DNA of 64,000 nucleotides from Ligilactobacillus hayakitensis DSM 18933 = JCM 14209 (GTDB lineage: Bacteria > Bacillota > Bacilli > Lactobacillales > Lactobacillaceae): assembly GCF_000615845.1 (NCBI RefSeq), contig NZ_BAML01000004.1, forward strand, positions 35,550-99,549, given 5' to 3'. Numbering within the stretch: position 1 is the stretch's first letter; every line of letters starts with the position of its first letter. This document shows, piece after piece, positions 7,695-15,151 of this stretch. The notes under the pieces are model-generated. The model saw only the letters and a list, made by a program, of their open reading frames with translations. It was not told the DNA's origin and did not search any database. A program made the position numbers and the translations under genes.

Positions 7695-8841
7695 CGCTAT
7701 CACCCCCTTTCGATTTTAACAATGCAGGTTGTGCTTCTGGTAAATCTTTTGGAAAATAACCAGTTTCTTGAAGTAAGTATCTAGCTTGATTATGTGCCAA
7801 CATACCATTTTTAGTTAAACCAGATAATACTTGAGCGTATCCATCTTGTAGTGGATCTATTGCTGGTCTAATATTGTATCTAATATCCGCATTTAACTTA
7901 TTATCAAGCTCTGATACGATTGATTCCATATATCGAGATAAAGCATTAGCATACATTCCTTTTATCTGGTCTAAAGATGACTGTTGGTCTCCTTGACCGT
8001 TTAAATAAGAATTGGGAATACCATACACCTTAGCAATTTGATTACCAGTCCAATCAGCTTGTGCTAATAATTTAGCAATATCCGATTTTATTTCTAAAGG
8101 TGAATATTCTTCTAAATCATCAATTACAACTGGTCCATTATTTGCAGCTTGAACTTGCCTCATAAATTGTTTAGAACGTAAAGCTTTTAATTTCCAATCA
8201 ATAGTACCTTCTTTTTTGATTTTCAAAATACCAGGAGCCATAATTGCTTGACTTAATGCAGCTCTAGTTAATTTATTAGAATCATTTTTAATGTTCAGTT
8301 CATTAGCTAAAGCAGATAAAGGACTGATACCAGTCATACCACCGTTTTTTGAAAGTAATCTAAAATGTAAAATATCATTTTGTGGGACATTCATTTTTAC
8401 TCCAATTTTTGGCTCGTCAAAGGTAATATTGTAAATTAAACCTGAACCGTCATCTAGTAAATATGTACTAACCTGTGATGGTCTCAAATATTCCCAATGA
8501 TTATCTATACCATTAATGTTTCGCCAACGATATATAAAAGCTTCTCCACCCAACAATAACTGAGCAAATACTGCTTGCCAAAAGGCATGACTATTTGATG
8601 TTAAAGTTGGATTATCAATTATTCCTTGATATCTAGTCTTACTACTAATAATTTTTGACGATGCTAAATCTCCAGATAATTGAAAGATTGCTGAATAAAT
8701 GTCAGAATTTTTTAAAGCTTCTTTAGCACTGATGTAAGTATTACTATTCTCACCAGTCATAAAGTCTAAGACATTTTCATCGCCAAATGGCACACTCATG
8801 GTTGCTGTTTTTAAAGCGTTATTAATATTGAATATTGGCAT
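7675..8841 (-). CDS. HK97-family portal protein
   Basis: The 388-residue product forms the dodecameric DNA entry ring of the head. Typical portal features are visible: DIYSAIFQLSGDLAS near the N-terminus, HAFWQAVFAQLLLGGEAFIY, the DILHFR strand and the VYGIPNSYLNG motif around residue 270. It overlaps the small membrane protein gene by one base and the protease gene by 20 nt, indicating a tightly packed late operon. Confidence 0.9.
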   Translation of the reverse strand: MPIFNINNALKTATMSVPFGDENVLDFMTGENSNTYISAKEALKNSDIYSAIFQLSGDLASSKIISSKTRYQGIIDNPTLTSNSHAFWQAVFAQLLLGGEAFIYRWRNINGIDNHWEYLRPSQVSTYLLDDGSGLIYNITFDEPKIGVKMNVPQNDILHFRLLSKNGGMTGISPLSALANELNIKNDSNKLTRAALSQAIMAPGILKIKKEGTIDWKLKALRSKQFMRQVQAANNGPVVIDDLEEYSPLEIKSDIAKLLAQADWTGNQIAKVYGIPNSYLNGQGDQQSSLDQIKGMYANALSRYMESIVSELDNKLNADIRYNIRPAIDPLQDGYAQVLSGLTKNGMLAHNQARYLLQETGYFPKDLPEAQPALLKSKGGDSDAESSN

Positions 8842-9035
8842 TAACTATCACCTCGCTTTCGTTCAGAGATGACTTCAACTAGCCAACCTAATACAAATAA
8901 TATTAAGGATATTACGAACCATCCTAATGTAGTATTAACTCTAAAAGCTGTATAATCTAGGACAATCATTGCTGAAATAAACAATAAAACGTCTGAAAGT
9001 TGCCATAAATATCCTATAATTCGTCTAAAAATCAT
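8841..9035 (-). CDS. Small membrane protein between terminase and portal
   Basis: The 64-residue product (MIFRRIIGYLWQLSDVLL...) has two hydrophobic segments (about residues 11-27 and 37-55) and a charged end (SERKRGDS). ATG 9035 is preferred because GGGGGTG is 6 nt upstream. It overlaps the terminase gene end by 11 nt. Short genes of this kind between terL and the portal gene are common in Gram-positive siphoviruses, and their function is unknown. Confidence 0.65.
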   Translation of the reverse strand: MIFRRIIGYLWQLSDVLLFISAMIVLDYTAFRVNTTLGWFVISLILFVLGWLVEVISERKRGDS

Positions 9036-10908
9036 CAAAATCACCCCCTAATAATCCAGATTCATCACTCATATACCAATCTTCAACTTGCTTAGTTGTC
9101 ATTAATTCAACTTGTTTCGACTTATCATTAGCTATTCCAAAATCTTCGAAATGGTACATTGCTTGATACATCGCATCAATAATCGCATCCACTACGTCAA
9201 TTTTTAGCGTTGCTTTAGCTTTATCCACTTGAATACCGATTTTATCTTCATAAATCTGAGCATTCATCAATGCTTTTTCCATGATTTTATCGTCAGGACG
9301 TGTAATTGTTCCTTCAATAAAGCACTTCTGCAAAAATTTTGTAGGATCTTTTAGCTCTGATGTCCGTTGCCTGATACCTTGCAATGGATAATCAGTATTT
9401 AACTCAAGTTGCTTTATTGTAGTGGTTGCTCCCCAATCATCATAGCCAAAGAAAATAACATTAAGATCATTATCGTGTATGTAGTTTAATAACCAATGAT
9501 AAACCTGTTCTTCATTAATCAAACCTTGTGGATGACTGGTAATAGTACAATAACCTTGCTTGGCTAATTCACGATAATTTATACCATCTTGCTTTTCTTT
9601 AGCCTCAATTGAACCAGCGTGTTGCCAAGGAATAAATGAATGTTGCTCAACTCTCCATTTAGGAACACCATGATTGGCTGAATAAGGATATACAAATGCT
9701 ATTGCAGTATTGTCAGAAAACATCGAATAGTCATAGCCGATATATACAGTCCTACCTTCAATATTGAAATTAGACTGGATAGCTCGTTCTATATCACTTA
9801 ACTTCAAAAAACTATTGGTTGCTTCTGCTAACCATAAATTTAAATTCTTATTTTGAAAGTCTGCTACATTACCAGATAGCATATCTGCATCACGTTTATC
9901 TTGTAATCCTTCCATTAAAACTTGTTTTTGACTATCTAGATATAATAAAGGATTTGATTTATACCACGTTTCTGGCTTAAAAGTTTCATCTAAGCTATCT
10001 TGAGCCCAAATTAATCCTAAAAAGTTATCTGCATCACGCTTATAGTCTTGTTCCATCGCTTGCTGAATCATTTTTTGATCTTCATGAAATGGAACGCTAG
10101 GGTCTGGATAAGATGTTGATATCTGAATGAATTGATGATTAGGCACTTTAACTTGACCTGAAATAATCTTACTAATCTTTTCTCTACTTTTTACTTCTCC
10201 AATTTCGTCAAAAATAGCTGTTGTAAAGTGAAAACTATCATATTGTCCTGATTCATGAGAGATAGCACGTAAAACGTTATTCTTTTCTTTCATAATCATC
10301 TGATCGCTTTGAGCTTTAAAGTTAACAGTAGCAGCATAATCTTTAAACATATCCGTCTTAACAATGTACTTCATCATTGTTTTAATATAACCAAATATCT
10401 TATTAGTCTGTTTAAAGTTAATTGATGCCACTAGATAATCTTGATTAGACAATCCTAAACTTTCTATAAAGTAGGAGTAGCACATTAAAATTGCCATCAA
10501 GTAAGTTTTACCTTGTCCACGAGCAACAGATACCATCGCACGACTAAATCTTTTTCGCCCTTCTAAATTTCTCCAACCAAATAGCATACAAAAAATAAAC
10601 TTTTGCCAATCCATTAATTCAGTTGGAGAATCTGTATCCACATTTGGACACATTGAGGCAAACAACAATAGTTTTTTAGCTTGTTTGACTGAATAACGAT
10701 AAGGAAATTCCTTTGTGTTCTGCCTTTGCAAATCTCTTAGGTGTCTAAAACAAGCTAGCTTTATTAGATATCCTGTTTCAATTTCTTCATCAAGTACTTT
10801 AAAAGCATATTTAGTACCTTCATCTTGATATTTCTTTCTAATATCTGAAAAATCGATACTATGATATGTTCCTAAAACATCATGAGTTTGAGTCAAATCT
10901 ACTTCCAC
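9025..10908 (-). CDS. terL: Terminase large subunit
   Basis: The 627-residue product is the ATP-driven DNA packaging motor with endonuclease. The Walker A-like motif SVARGQGKT is at residues 127-135 and Walker B AIFDE at 231-235. The C-terminal nuclease half begins at VYIGYDYSMFSDNTAIAF and contains further acidic residues (FFGYDDWG, IDVVDAIIDAMY). The GTG start overlaps the terS stop in TAGTG with AGGTGA upstream. Length is typical of the TerL family found next to P27-type small subunits. Confidence 0.95.
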   Translation of the reverse strand: MEVDLTQTHDVLGTYHSIDFSDIRKKYQDEGTKYAFKVLDEEIETGYLIKLACFRHLRDLQRQNTKEFPYRYSVKQAKKLLLFASMCPNVDTDSPTELMDWQKFIFCMLFGWRNLEGRKRFSRAMVSVARGQGKTYLMAILMCYSYFIESLGLSNQDYLVASINFKQTNKIFGYIKTMMKYIVKTDMFKDYAATVNFKAQSDQMIMKEKNNVLRAISHESGQYDSFHFTTAIFDEIGEVKSREKISKIISGQVKVPNHQFIQISTSYPDPSVPFHEDQKMIQQAMEQDYKRDADNFLGLIWAQDSLDETFKPETWYKSNPLLYLDSQKQVLMEGLQDKRDADMLSGNVADFQNKNLNLWLAEATNSFLKLSDIERAIQSNFNIEGRTVYIGYDYSMFSDNTAIAFVYPYSANHGVPKWRVEQHSFIPWQHAGSIEAKEKQDGINYRELAKQGYCTITSHPQGLINEEQVYHWLLNYIHDNDLNVIFFGYDDWGATTTIKQLELNTDYPLQGIRQRTSELKDPTKFLQKCFIEGTITRPDDKIMEKALMNAQIYEDKIGIQVDKAKATLKIDVVDAIIDAMYQAMYHFEDFGIANDKSKQVELMTTKQVEDWYMSDESGLLGGDFDDF

Positions 10909-11369
10909 TAACTTTCACCTCCAAAAATCTTTGCTAATTTTTCAGTTGAATCTTCTTTTTCTTTACTATCAACCAATTGCATCAATTCAGCTCGTGCTTT
11001 AGGAGATAAGCCCAGTTGACTACCAATACTGGTTATCTGTATACTAGCGTCTTTCATCGTTGCAACAGCTGGATTTTTACGATAACCAACGAAATCTTTA
11101 CCCACTATCGAACCACTTGCGTCTTGAAGTGATTTAAATATCTTAGTTTGAATGCCATTCTCTAAGACATCATCATAAGCTTGACGATAAATCTCATATT
11201 GCGAGCAGTACAATTCTACTAATGCAGTATCTATTCTTTTAACTCGCTCTGTACTTTCTAAAAAGGGCACGATTTTGCGCCAACATACCTTTGCTACTGT
11301 TCCTAAGTGCTTTGGCGGCGTACTGCTTAAACGCCCATCATTCTGCTGATAAAAGACTTTTTTAACCAC
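10908..11369 (-). CDS. terS: Terminase small subunit, P27 family
   Basis: The 153-residue product recognises phage DNA ends for packaging. The order TPPKHLGTVAKVCWRKIVP, then DTALVELYCSQYEIYRQA, then VGYRKNPAVATMKDASIQI and LGLSPKARAELM is the P27-family pattern. The GTG at 11369 is the likely start: AAAGGAGG lies 7 nt before it, and the in-frame ATG at 11387 sits on that ribosome binding site (it would encode MKGGKP). Confidence 0.9.
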   Translation of the reverse strand: MVKKVFYQQNDGRLSSTPPKHLGTVAKVCWRKIVPFLESTERVKRIDTALVELYCSQYEIYRQAYDDVLENGIQTKIFKSLQDASGSIVGKDFVGYRKNPAVATMKDASIQITSIGSQLGLSPKARAELMQLVDSKEKEDSTEKLAKIFGGES

Positions 11370-11543
11370 CGGCTTACCTCCTTTCAATTGTGGTACCCCC
11401 CCTAGGTAAAAATTTCAGAAATTGCACTTTTTTATAAGGAGATTCCTATGTGTGCGCTCTTCCTTGTCTCCTAATAGGGGCGGGTATAAATTTAAATTTC
11501 CTTTTAATATAATTCATCCGATTTGTTTAAAATACATCTACGG
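11370..11543 (-). other. Non-coding HNH-terS interval, candidate cos region
   Basis: This stretch has no convincing gene. On the minus strand it has a GC-rich CCCGCCCC block near 11470-11480, short inverted repeats around AGGAATCTCCTT, and CCTAGGGGGGGTACC next to terS. In phages with an HNH gene beside a P27-type terS, the cohesive-end site usually lies in this interval. I cannot identify the exact nick positions. Confidence 0.35.
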
Positions 11544-12074
11544 CTATTTTAGGGATGTTTTAGCAAGTCTATTCATTTTTAAAACAATCTCACTAATATT
11601 TGTAATTTTAGGCACTTGTTTCAACTGGTTATCCTTACCTGTGCCATAGTACCAACGTTCCCAATCTGTCTTGAGTCTATGACACTTTGAACAGATTGTA
11701 GCAAGATTACCAGTATCTGCTCTCAAGTCTGTGTCATATTCAATTGGTACAATATGATCTACTGTCTTAGCACTGGTAATCCTATTAATTACTTTGCAAT
11801 ACTGACACAAATAATAATCTCTATTCAATACCAACTGTCTTAAGTTTACCCACTGCTTACTACGATAGAAGTTATATTGTTCAGACTTATTACTATTCCT
11901 ATTACGTGTAACTGTATTGTAGTGATGCTGATATACCTTACTTCTTGACCTTGCCCACTTCTGTCTATTAGCTATATACTCTGCTTCATAACTATAATGT
12001 CGTTGACAATAATGGTCTGGCAACTCTACCATCGCATGGCAATCTTTATACCTACATCGTCTAACTCTTGGCAC
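11544..12074 (-). CDS. HNH endonuclease associated with packaging
   Basis: The 176-residue product has a C-terminal HNH domain: CQYC zinc pair, then TVDHIVP, then NLATICSKCHRLKTDWE with the second zinc pair. The N-terminus has a small extra metal-binding pattern (CRYKDCHAMVELPDHYCQRH). HNH proteins encoded beside terminase genes work with TerL in specific cos cleavage. GTG 12074 is favoured, with the purine-rich AGGTGGTGGGTGA before it; GTG 12086 is possible. Confidence 0.85.
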   Translation of the reverse strand: MPRVRRCRYKDCHAMVELPDHYCQRHYSYEAEYIANRQKWARSRSKVYQHHYNTVTRNRNSNKSEQYNFYRSKQWVNLRQLVLNRDYYLCQYCKVINRITSAKTVDHIVPIEYDTDLRADTGNLATICSKCHRLKTDWERWYYGTGKDNQLKQVPKITNISEIVLKMNRLAKTSLK

Positions 12075-12075
12075 A

Positions 12076-12228
12076 TCACCCACCACCTTTTAATTTAATC
12101 TTACTTGTATTCTTACTGTACTTACGCTTATGTTTTACTGGATGTTTCTTGTAGTGCTTTTCTAACTCACGTAACATCCTTAGCTCTTCATAAGTTTGTA
12201 CTTTTCCAAAATCTAGACTATCTTTCAA
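12076..12228 (-). CDS. Small basic phage protein
   Basis: A 50-residue frame starting at TTG 12228 overlaps the end of the secreted-protein gene by 11 nt and ends within the HNH ribosome binding region (stop 12076-12078). The product reads LKDSLDFGKVQTYEELRML... then a very basic tail (KKHPVKHKRKYSKNTSKIK). No strong ribosome binding site is visible, so translational coupling to the upstream gene would be needed. Function unknown; it may be expressed only as part of the late operon. Confidence 0.45.
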   Translation of the reverse strand: MKDSLDFGKVQTYEELRMLRELEKHYKKHPVKHKRKYSKNTSKIKLKGGG

Positions 12229-12559
12229 TGTAGCTTACTCGAATACGTAATTCACCCGTGTATAGTCCTCTTCTGTACTGATGTATATCTTCGTTAGCTT
12301 TAACATAGTCTTCCGCAGCTTTTTTAGTTTCAAAAACTTTGACGGGACGTTCGACTTCATAAACAACCCCATTTTTTACCTCGTCTTTGACATACATCAC
12401 AATAGCGACTCTTGCATCTTCTTGATCAGTCATCTTGAAGTTTCTTTGTGCAGCTTTAGTGACCTGTTCATCAGTTACTTTAGCTTCAACTGCTCCAGCT
12501 CCTAATGTTCCAATTGTCATAAGTGAAGCGATTGATAGAATGAACTTACGTGAATTCAT
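12218..12559 (-). CDS. Exported small protein, first gene of the late operon
   Basis: The 113-residue product starts MNSRKFILSIASLMTIGTLG, a clear signal peptide, with a likely cleavage after AGAVEA or nearby. The mature part (about 88 residues) is charged and contains KVFETKKAAEDYVKANEDIH, without membrane segments. GAAAGGAG lies 9-10 nt before the ATG. It is odd to find an exported protein at the head of the packaging genes; a cell-surface role such as exclusion is possible but I do not recognise the family. Confidence 0.65.
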   Translation of the reverse strand: MNSRKFILSIASLMTIGTLGAGAVEAKVTDEQVTKAAQRNFKMTDQEDARVAIVMYVKDEVKNGVVYEVERPVKVFETKKAAEDYVKANEDIHQYRRGLYTGELRIRVSYIER

Positions 12560-12594
12560 ATTCGCTCTCCTTTCTCGTTATAGTTTTTATGTCA

Positions 12595-12624
12595 ATAAAA
12601 AAAGACTAGCGATTACACTAGTCT
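12595..12624 (-). terminator. Terminator upstream of the late operon
   Basis: AGACTAG and CTAGTCT form a 7-bp perfect stem with an 8-nt loop, followed by seven T on the minus strand. It stands between a structured RNA candidate and the first late gene, so either a short RNA ends here or late transcription must read through it. Confidence 0.75.
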
Positions 12625-12633
12625 TGCTTATTT

Positions 12634-12705
12634 ATGAATGCGAGTAGGTAGAATCGAACTACCTTATTGCCCACACACTCGCACTGTCTTTCGACAAATA
12701 TTCAT
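12634..12705 (-). ncRNA. Candidate structured RNA with tRNA acceptor/T-arm mimic
   Basis: On the minus strand 72 nt can fold as a three-way junction. ATGAAT (12705-12700) pairs with ATTCAT (12639-12634). TGTC-GAAA-GACA (12696-12685) is a GNRA-loop hairpin. GCGAGTG (12682-12676) pairs with TACTCGC (12646-12640). Inside the third arm, GGTAG-TTCGATT-CTACC (12663-12647 region) is a canonical tRNA T-arm, including the TTCRA loop signature. The 7-bp arm plus T-arm followed by A looks like a tRNA with its D and anticodon arms replaced by 12 nt. It ends 10 nt before a strong terminator. It is not a normal tRNA; function unknown. Confidence 0.5.
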
Positions 12706-12761
12706 TCCCTTAGGAAAAGAAGTTAATTAATGGTATATATGAAAAAACAAAATAAATTTTC

Positions 12762-12777
12762 TGTCAGCTATCTGACA
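12762..12777. promoter_or_regulatory. Palindrome, candidate late-activator site
   Basis: TGTCAG-CTAT-CTGACA is a perfect 6-bp inverted repeat. On the minus strand it is followed about 20 nt later by an AT-rich TATATA stretch near 12732 that lacks a good -35. This arrangement would suit an activator-dependent promoter, and an ArpU-type activator is encoded nearby. The link is inference. Confidence 0.35.
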
Positions 12778-12912
12778 ATATCATAATAACATCTAGTGTA
12801 TTCGCCTGTCGTCCGCTCTTTATTCGTTGATATTCCGCCGTTTGTTCGCTTTTGGAATTCCTTTTCCTACTTTTAATTTTTAAATAAATTTTCAAAATAA
12901 TGTTTACAAAAT

Positions 12913-12958
12913 AAAAAAAAGACCATATACTTAAGTTGCGTTCATAAGTATATAGTCT
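12913..12958 (-). terminator. Terminator of mazEF
   Basis: AGACTATATACTTA pairs with TAAGTATATGGTCT (14 bp, one G-T pair) around an 11-nt loop and is followed by eight T on the minus strand. It lies 31 nt after the mazF stop and isolates the toxin-antitoxin unit from the late operon. Confidence 0.8.
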
Positions 12959-12988
12959 GTTTGTCCTAAGTCGTCCTTAGGGCTTTTT

Positions 12989-13318
12989 TTATATATTGAG
13001 CACTGCTCGTATATTATTCATTACTTCGTTTGGAACTTTAACGTGTTCAATAAACTGGTAATCTCTATGCTTTACGTCTAATGTTGTTAATTGGTCACAA
13101 AGTAGCGTTCCTGAAGTTTTACCTTCAACATCCCACTTATAAGCTAATGGATAATCCCTTTCGCTTGTTGTGAATGGTACCGCCCACACAAAGGGCGTAA
13201 CTTGATTAAATCCTTCAACGCTTAAAACCAACCAGGGACGTCCTCCTTTCTGTTCATTATTATTTTGAGGCTTTGGATCGTTTGATAAGAAAACGATATC
13301 GCCGACTTTTAAATTCAT
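12989..13318 (-). CDS. mazF: MazF/PemK-type endoribonuclease toxin
   Basis: The 109-residue product starts MNLKVGDIVFLSNDP and carries GRPWLVLSVEGFN and the later TSGTLLCDQLTTLD strand, the usual MazF/PemK-fold pattern; toxins of this family cut mRNA at short sequence motifs. ATG 13318 is preferred since AAAGGAGG lies 8 nt upstream. It sits 66 nt after the antitoxin gene with no visible promoter between, so the two should be cotranscribed. Inside a prophage it could act as an addiction unit or as phage defence. Confidence 0.85.
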   Translation of the reverse strand: MNLKVGDIVFLSNDPKPQNNNEQKGGRPWLVLSVEGFNQVTPFVWAVPFTTSERDYPLAYKWDVEGKTSGTLLCDQLTTLDVKHRDYQFIEHVKVPNEVMNNIRAVLNI

Positions 13319-13384
13319 AAAAGTCCTCCTTTCTTTAGAGTATATTTTCGTGTTAAGGCGCATCAAATGCTCGCACGAATAATA

Positions 13385-13639
13385 TTAATATAATTCTTCT
13401 CCAACAGCTCCGCCTTTATCTACTATTTCAAATGGATAAGGTTGGCTTCTATCGTATCCTTCAAACATTTTATCGAATAACGTTTGATTTCTTTTTGGTT
13501 TTAAAATGATTTTATCTTCATCACTTTCAAATAATAAAATATCTTTCTCTTTTAAATCAAATTGTGTTAATAACGCTTTAGGTACTCTAATCGATAAACT
13601 ATTTCCCCACCTTGATAAGGTTAACTCTCCTCTTGCCAT
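13385..13639 (-). CDS. mazE: MazE-type antitoxin with AbrB-like DNA-binding domain
   Basis: The 84-residue product begins MARGELTLSRWGNSLSIRVP, the swapped-hairpin AbrB/SpoVT fold start, followed by KALLTQFDLKEKDILLFES and KIILKPKR. The C-terminal part (FEGYDRSQPYPFEIVD) is acidic and aromatic and would wrap the toxin. It precedes the toxin gene, as usual for mazEF, and such proteins repress their own promoter. Confidence 0.85.
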   Translation of the reverse strand: MARGELTLSRWGNSLSIRVPKALLTQFDLKEKDILLFESDEDKIILKPKRNQTLFDKMFEGYDRSQPYPFEIVDKGGAVGEELY

Positions 13640-13672
13640 GACACTTTCCTCCTAAAAATAAACCGTGGTTTT

Positions 13673-13681
13673 ATTATATCA
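13673..13681 (-). promoter_or_regulatory. Extended -10 promoter of mazEF
   Basis: TGATATAAT (TG, one base, TATAAT) lies about 35-40 nt before mazE. CCACGG and CCACGT elements flank it and could be the autoregulatory operator bound by the MazE AbrB domain; that is inference. Confidence 0.55.
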
Positions 13682-13704
13682 TCCACGTATCAACTTGTAT
13701 ATAC

Positions 13705-13737
13705 AAAAATAAGGTAGCCATTAAAACTACCTTATTG
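13705..13737 (-). terminator. Terminator overlapping the ArpU-like gene stop
   Basis: AATAAGGTAG and CTACCTTATT form a 10-bp stem followed by TTT on the minus strand. It overlaps the last codons of the ArpU-like gene and separates it from mazEF. Confidence 0.7.
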
Positions 13738-14172
13738 CTTATATACATGTAAGTCGGGACATCCTGTTTGCATCTCAAAGATATCTGCGAATTCGTTTAA
13801 AGCTCGTCTTTTCACTTCGTAGTACCTGGTACGTTCCAAATAAAGCTTTTCCATTGCGTCAGTGGCTGTTATCTTACCTAGAACGTTTTGACAGACAATC
13901 TTTAATTCATACGAACCAATTTCTACTGTGTGATTAAATCCATCAACTATCATTTTCGCTGAAATAAACTTAGTCATTTTTTCTTCATTGCTGTTACCAT
14001 AAATTGAGCCTTTTGGCATGTCGGAGATACTTGGAGATTGCAAGTTCGCCATATTAGTTGAATGATAAACTCTCAACTGCTTTTCGTAATGTTGTTTCAA
14101 AAAATACAGAACATTCTCCGCCGTTTCAATCTGATCTACTAGTGGAATATTCAAAAAAACTTCTCTAACCAT
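13732..14172 (-). CDS. ArpU-family late transcription regulator
   Basis: The 146-residue product has the layout of ArpU/RinA-like phage regulators: an N-terminal helix (IETAENVLYFLKQHYEKQLR), the SPSISDMPKGSIYGNSNEEK segment seen in this family, and a C-terminal helical part with YLERTRYYEVKRRALNEFAD. Family members switch on late (packaging, structural) genes. It is the last gene before mazEF and the late operon, the expected place. A GGAGG site precedes the ATG. The family call is by pattern. Confidence 0.75.
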   Translation of the reverse strand: MVREVFLNIPLVDQIETAENVLYFLKQHYEKQLRVYHSTNMANLQSPSISDMPKGSIYGNSNEEKMTKFISAKMIVDGFNHTVEIGSYELKIVCQNVLGKITATDAMEKLYLERTRYYEVKRRALNEFADIFEMQTGCPDLHVYKQ

Positions 14173-14213
14173 AGTTACCTCCTGTATAATAGTATGTGTG
14201 TTAATTTTTCAGG

Positions 14214-14242
14214 AGGCTTCGGATATCCCGAAGCTTTTTTTA
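14214..14242 (+). terminator. Inverted repeat with T-run in plus orientation
   Basis: GCTTCGG-ATATC-CCGAAGC followed by seven T reads as a terminator on the plus strand, although no plus-strand gene lies upstream. It may stop antisense or repressor-side transcripts from entering the early genes. On the minus strand the hairpin lacks a T-run. Confidence 0.45.
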
Positions 14243-14821
14243 TTTGAAATACAACATCCCACTATCCAAATAATAGTCATAGTAGCTGATTAGAAAACTC
14301 CCGTCTGAAAATGATATACGCTCAGTCGCTTTTCTTCGAGCAGTAGGTTCTGAAATACCTAAATACTTAGCAGCTTTACTCATTGATGAGAAAACAAAAT
14401 TTATCTGATTCTTTTCATCAACCAAACACCATTCTCTGGTATCTTTTCTTGCTTTTTTAATATTTTCCATCAAGGAATGCCTATCCAAAAAACCATTCAT
14501 CACAGAGCGGCTGACATTACCCATGCTATGTATAACAAACTCACTCACTTCATGGACTCTTCCAGCATTAACCAATTTTTTAACACCCATGATAATTTGA
14601 CGATCACTAGGTCTTTGGGATGGTGAAAATTCTTTTCTCAAAACTTCGTAACAAGCATAGAGCTTCTCTCTGTCTTTTGCTTCAACAATATTTAGCATTC
14701 TCATAAGCTCTTTCTCGCTAAAAAATTCAGGATAAATAAATCCATATTTCTCACATAATTCAACAAGATATACTCTTGCTGCTTTTTTCATCTTCTTTTT
14801 TTCTCTTTCTTTGGAGTCCAT
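14240..14821 (-). CDS. Unknown phage protein with C-terminal helix-turn-helix-like motif
   Basis: The 193-residue product is basic and helical. Near the C-terminus, SMSKAAKYLGISEPTARRK has the spacing of a short helix-turn-helix of the NUMOD1/AraC-like small type, followed by a beta-like ending (ISFSDGSFLISYYDYY). It may bind DNA, but I do not recognise the family. It lies just upstream of the ArpU-like activator gene, in the region where phages often carry regulatory genes. Confidence 0.6.
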   Translation of the reverse strand: MDSKEREKKKMKKAARVYLVELCEKYGFIYPEFFSEKELMRMLNIVEAKDREKLYACYEVLRKEFSPSQRPSDRQIIMGVKKLVNAGRVHEVSEFVIHSMGNVSRSVMNGFLDRHSLMENIKKARKDTREWCLVDEKNQINFVFSSMSKAAKYLGISEPTARRKATERISFSDGSFLISYYDYYLDSGMLYFK

Positions 14822-14838
14822 ATCCTTTACCTCCTAAT

Positions 14839-14987
14839 CTATATTCTCTCGACATCACATTGATTTACCGCCTTAATCTCGCCGGTTTCAAAAACTTTAA
14901 CGTAACACACTCCCGACTGACTTACGACTGTTACTTTTCCAGTCTCGCCAGTTGGATGATTCTAACTTTATCTCCATCACAAATCAA
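14839..14987 (-). pseudogene. Frameshifted small gene, KOW-like beta protein
   Basis: A TTG start at 14987 with AAAGGAGG 8 nt upstream opens the frame ICDGDKVRII, which then runs into a stop after a few codons. The next frame continues as HPTGETGKVTVVSQSGVCYV and ends at 14839. The pieces join into one small beta-rich, KOW-like protein of about 50 residues if four bases (CATC repeat) are restored near 14960. A small deletion or a sequencing error would explain this. Confidence 0.4.
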
Positions 14988-15073
14988 AATACATCCCTCC
15001 TTTCTTATTTATCTATTCAATTTGATAAAAAATCTCGATTTAAAACTTGCAAATTAAAAATTGATACTTCTAC

Positions 15074-15151
15074 TTATTCTGAAACAATCCAAGAATTACA
15101 GAAACAAATCCAAGATGCCATATCGTAATAAGTGACTAAAAATATATCCAT
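15074..15151 (-). CDS. Possible tiny membrane peptide, translationally coupled
   Basis: A 25-codon frame (MDIFLVTYYDMASW...) starts at an ATG overlapping the stop of the upstream gene as TAATG, with AAAGGAG about 8 nt before. It is hydrophobic. The alternative frame over the same bases reads IWHLGFVSVILGLFQNK, a more typical small membrane peptide, so this too may be frameshifted. Low certainty. Confidence 0.3.
   Translation of the reverse strand: MDIFLVTYYDMASWICFCNSWIVSE

Noticed and set aside
10908..11387. ATG 11387 as terS start
   Set aside because: The ATG sits on the ribosome binding site of GTG 11369; the same pattern was seen at 22594 versus 22576.
12634..12705. Functional tRNA gene
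   Set aside because: The T-arm and acceptor helix are convincing but no D or anticodon arm exists between them, so it cannot be a normal tRNA.
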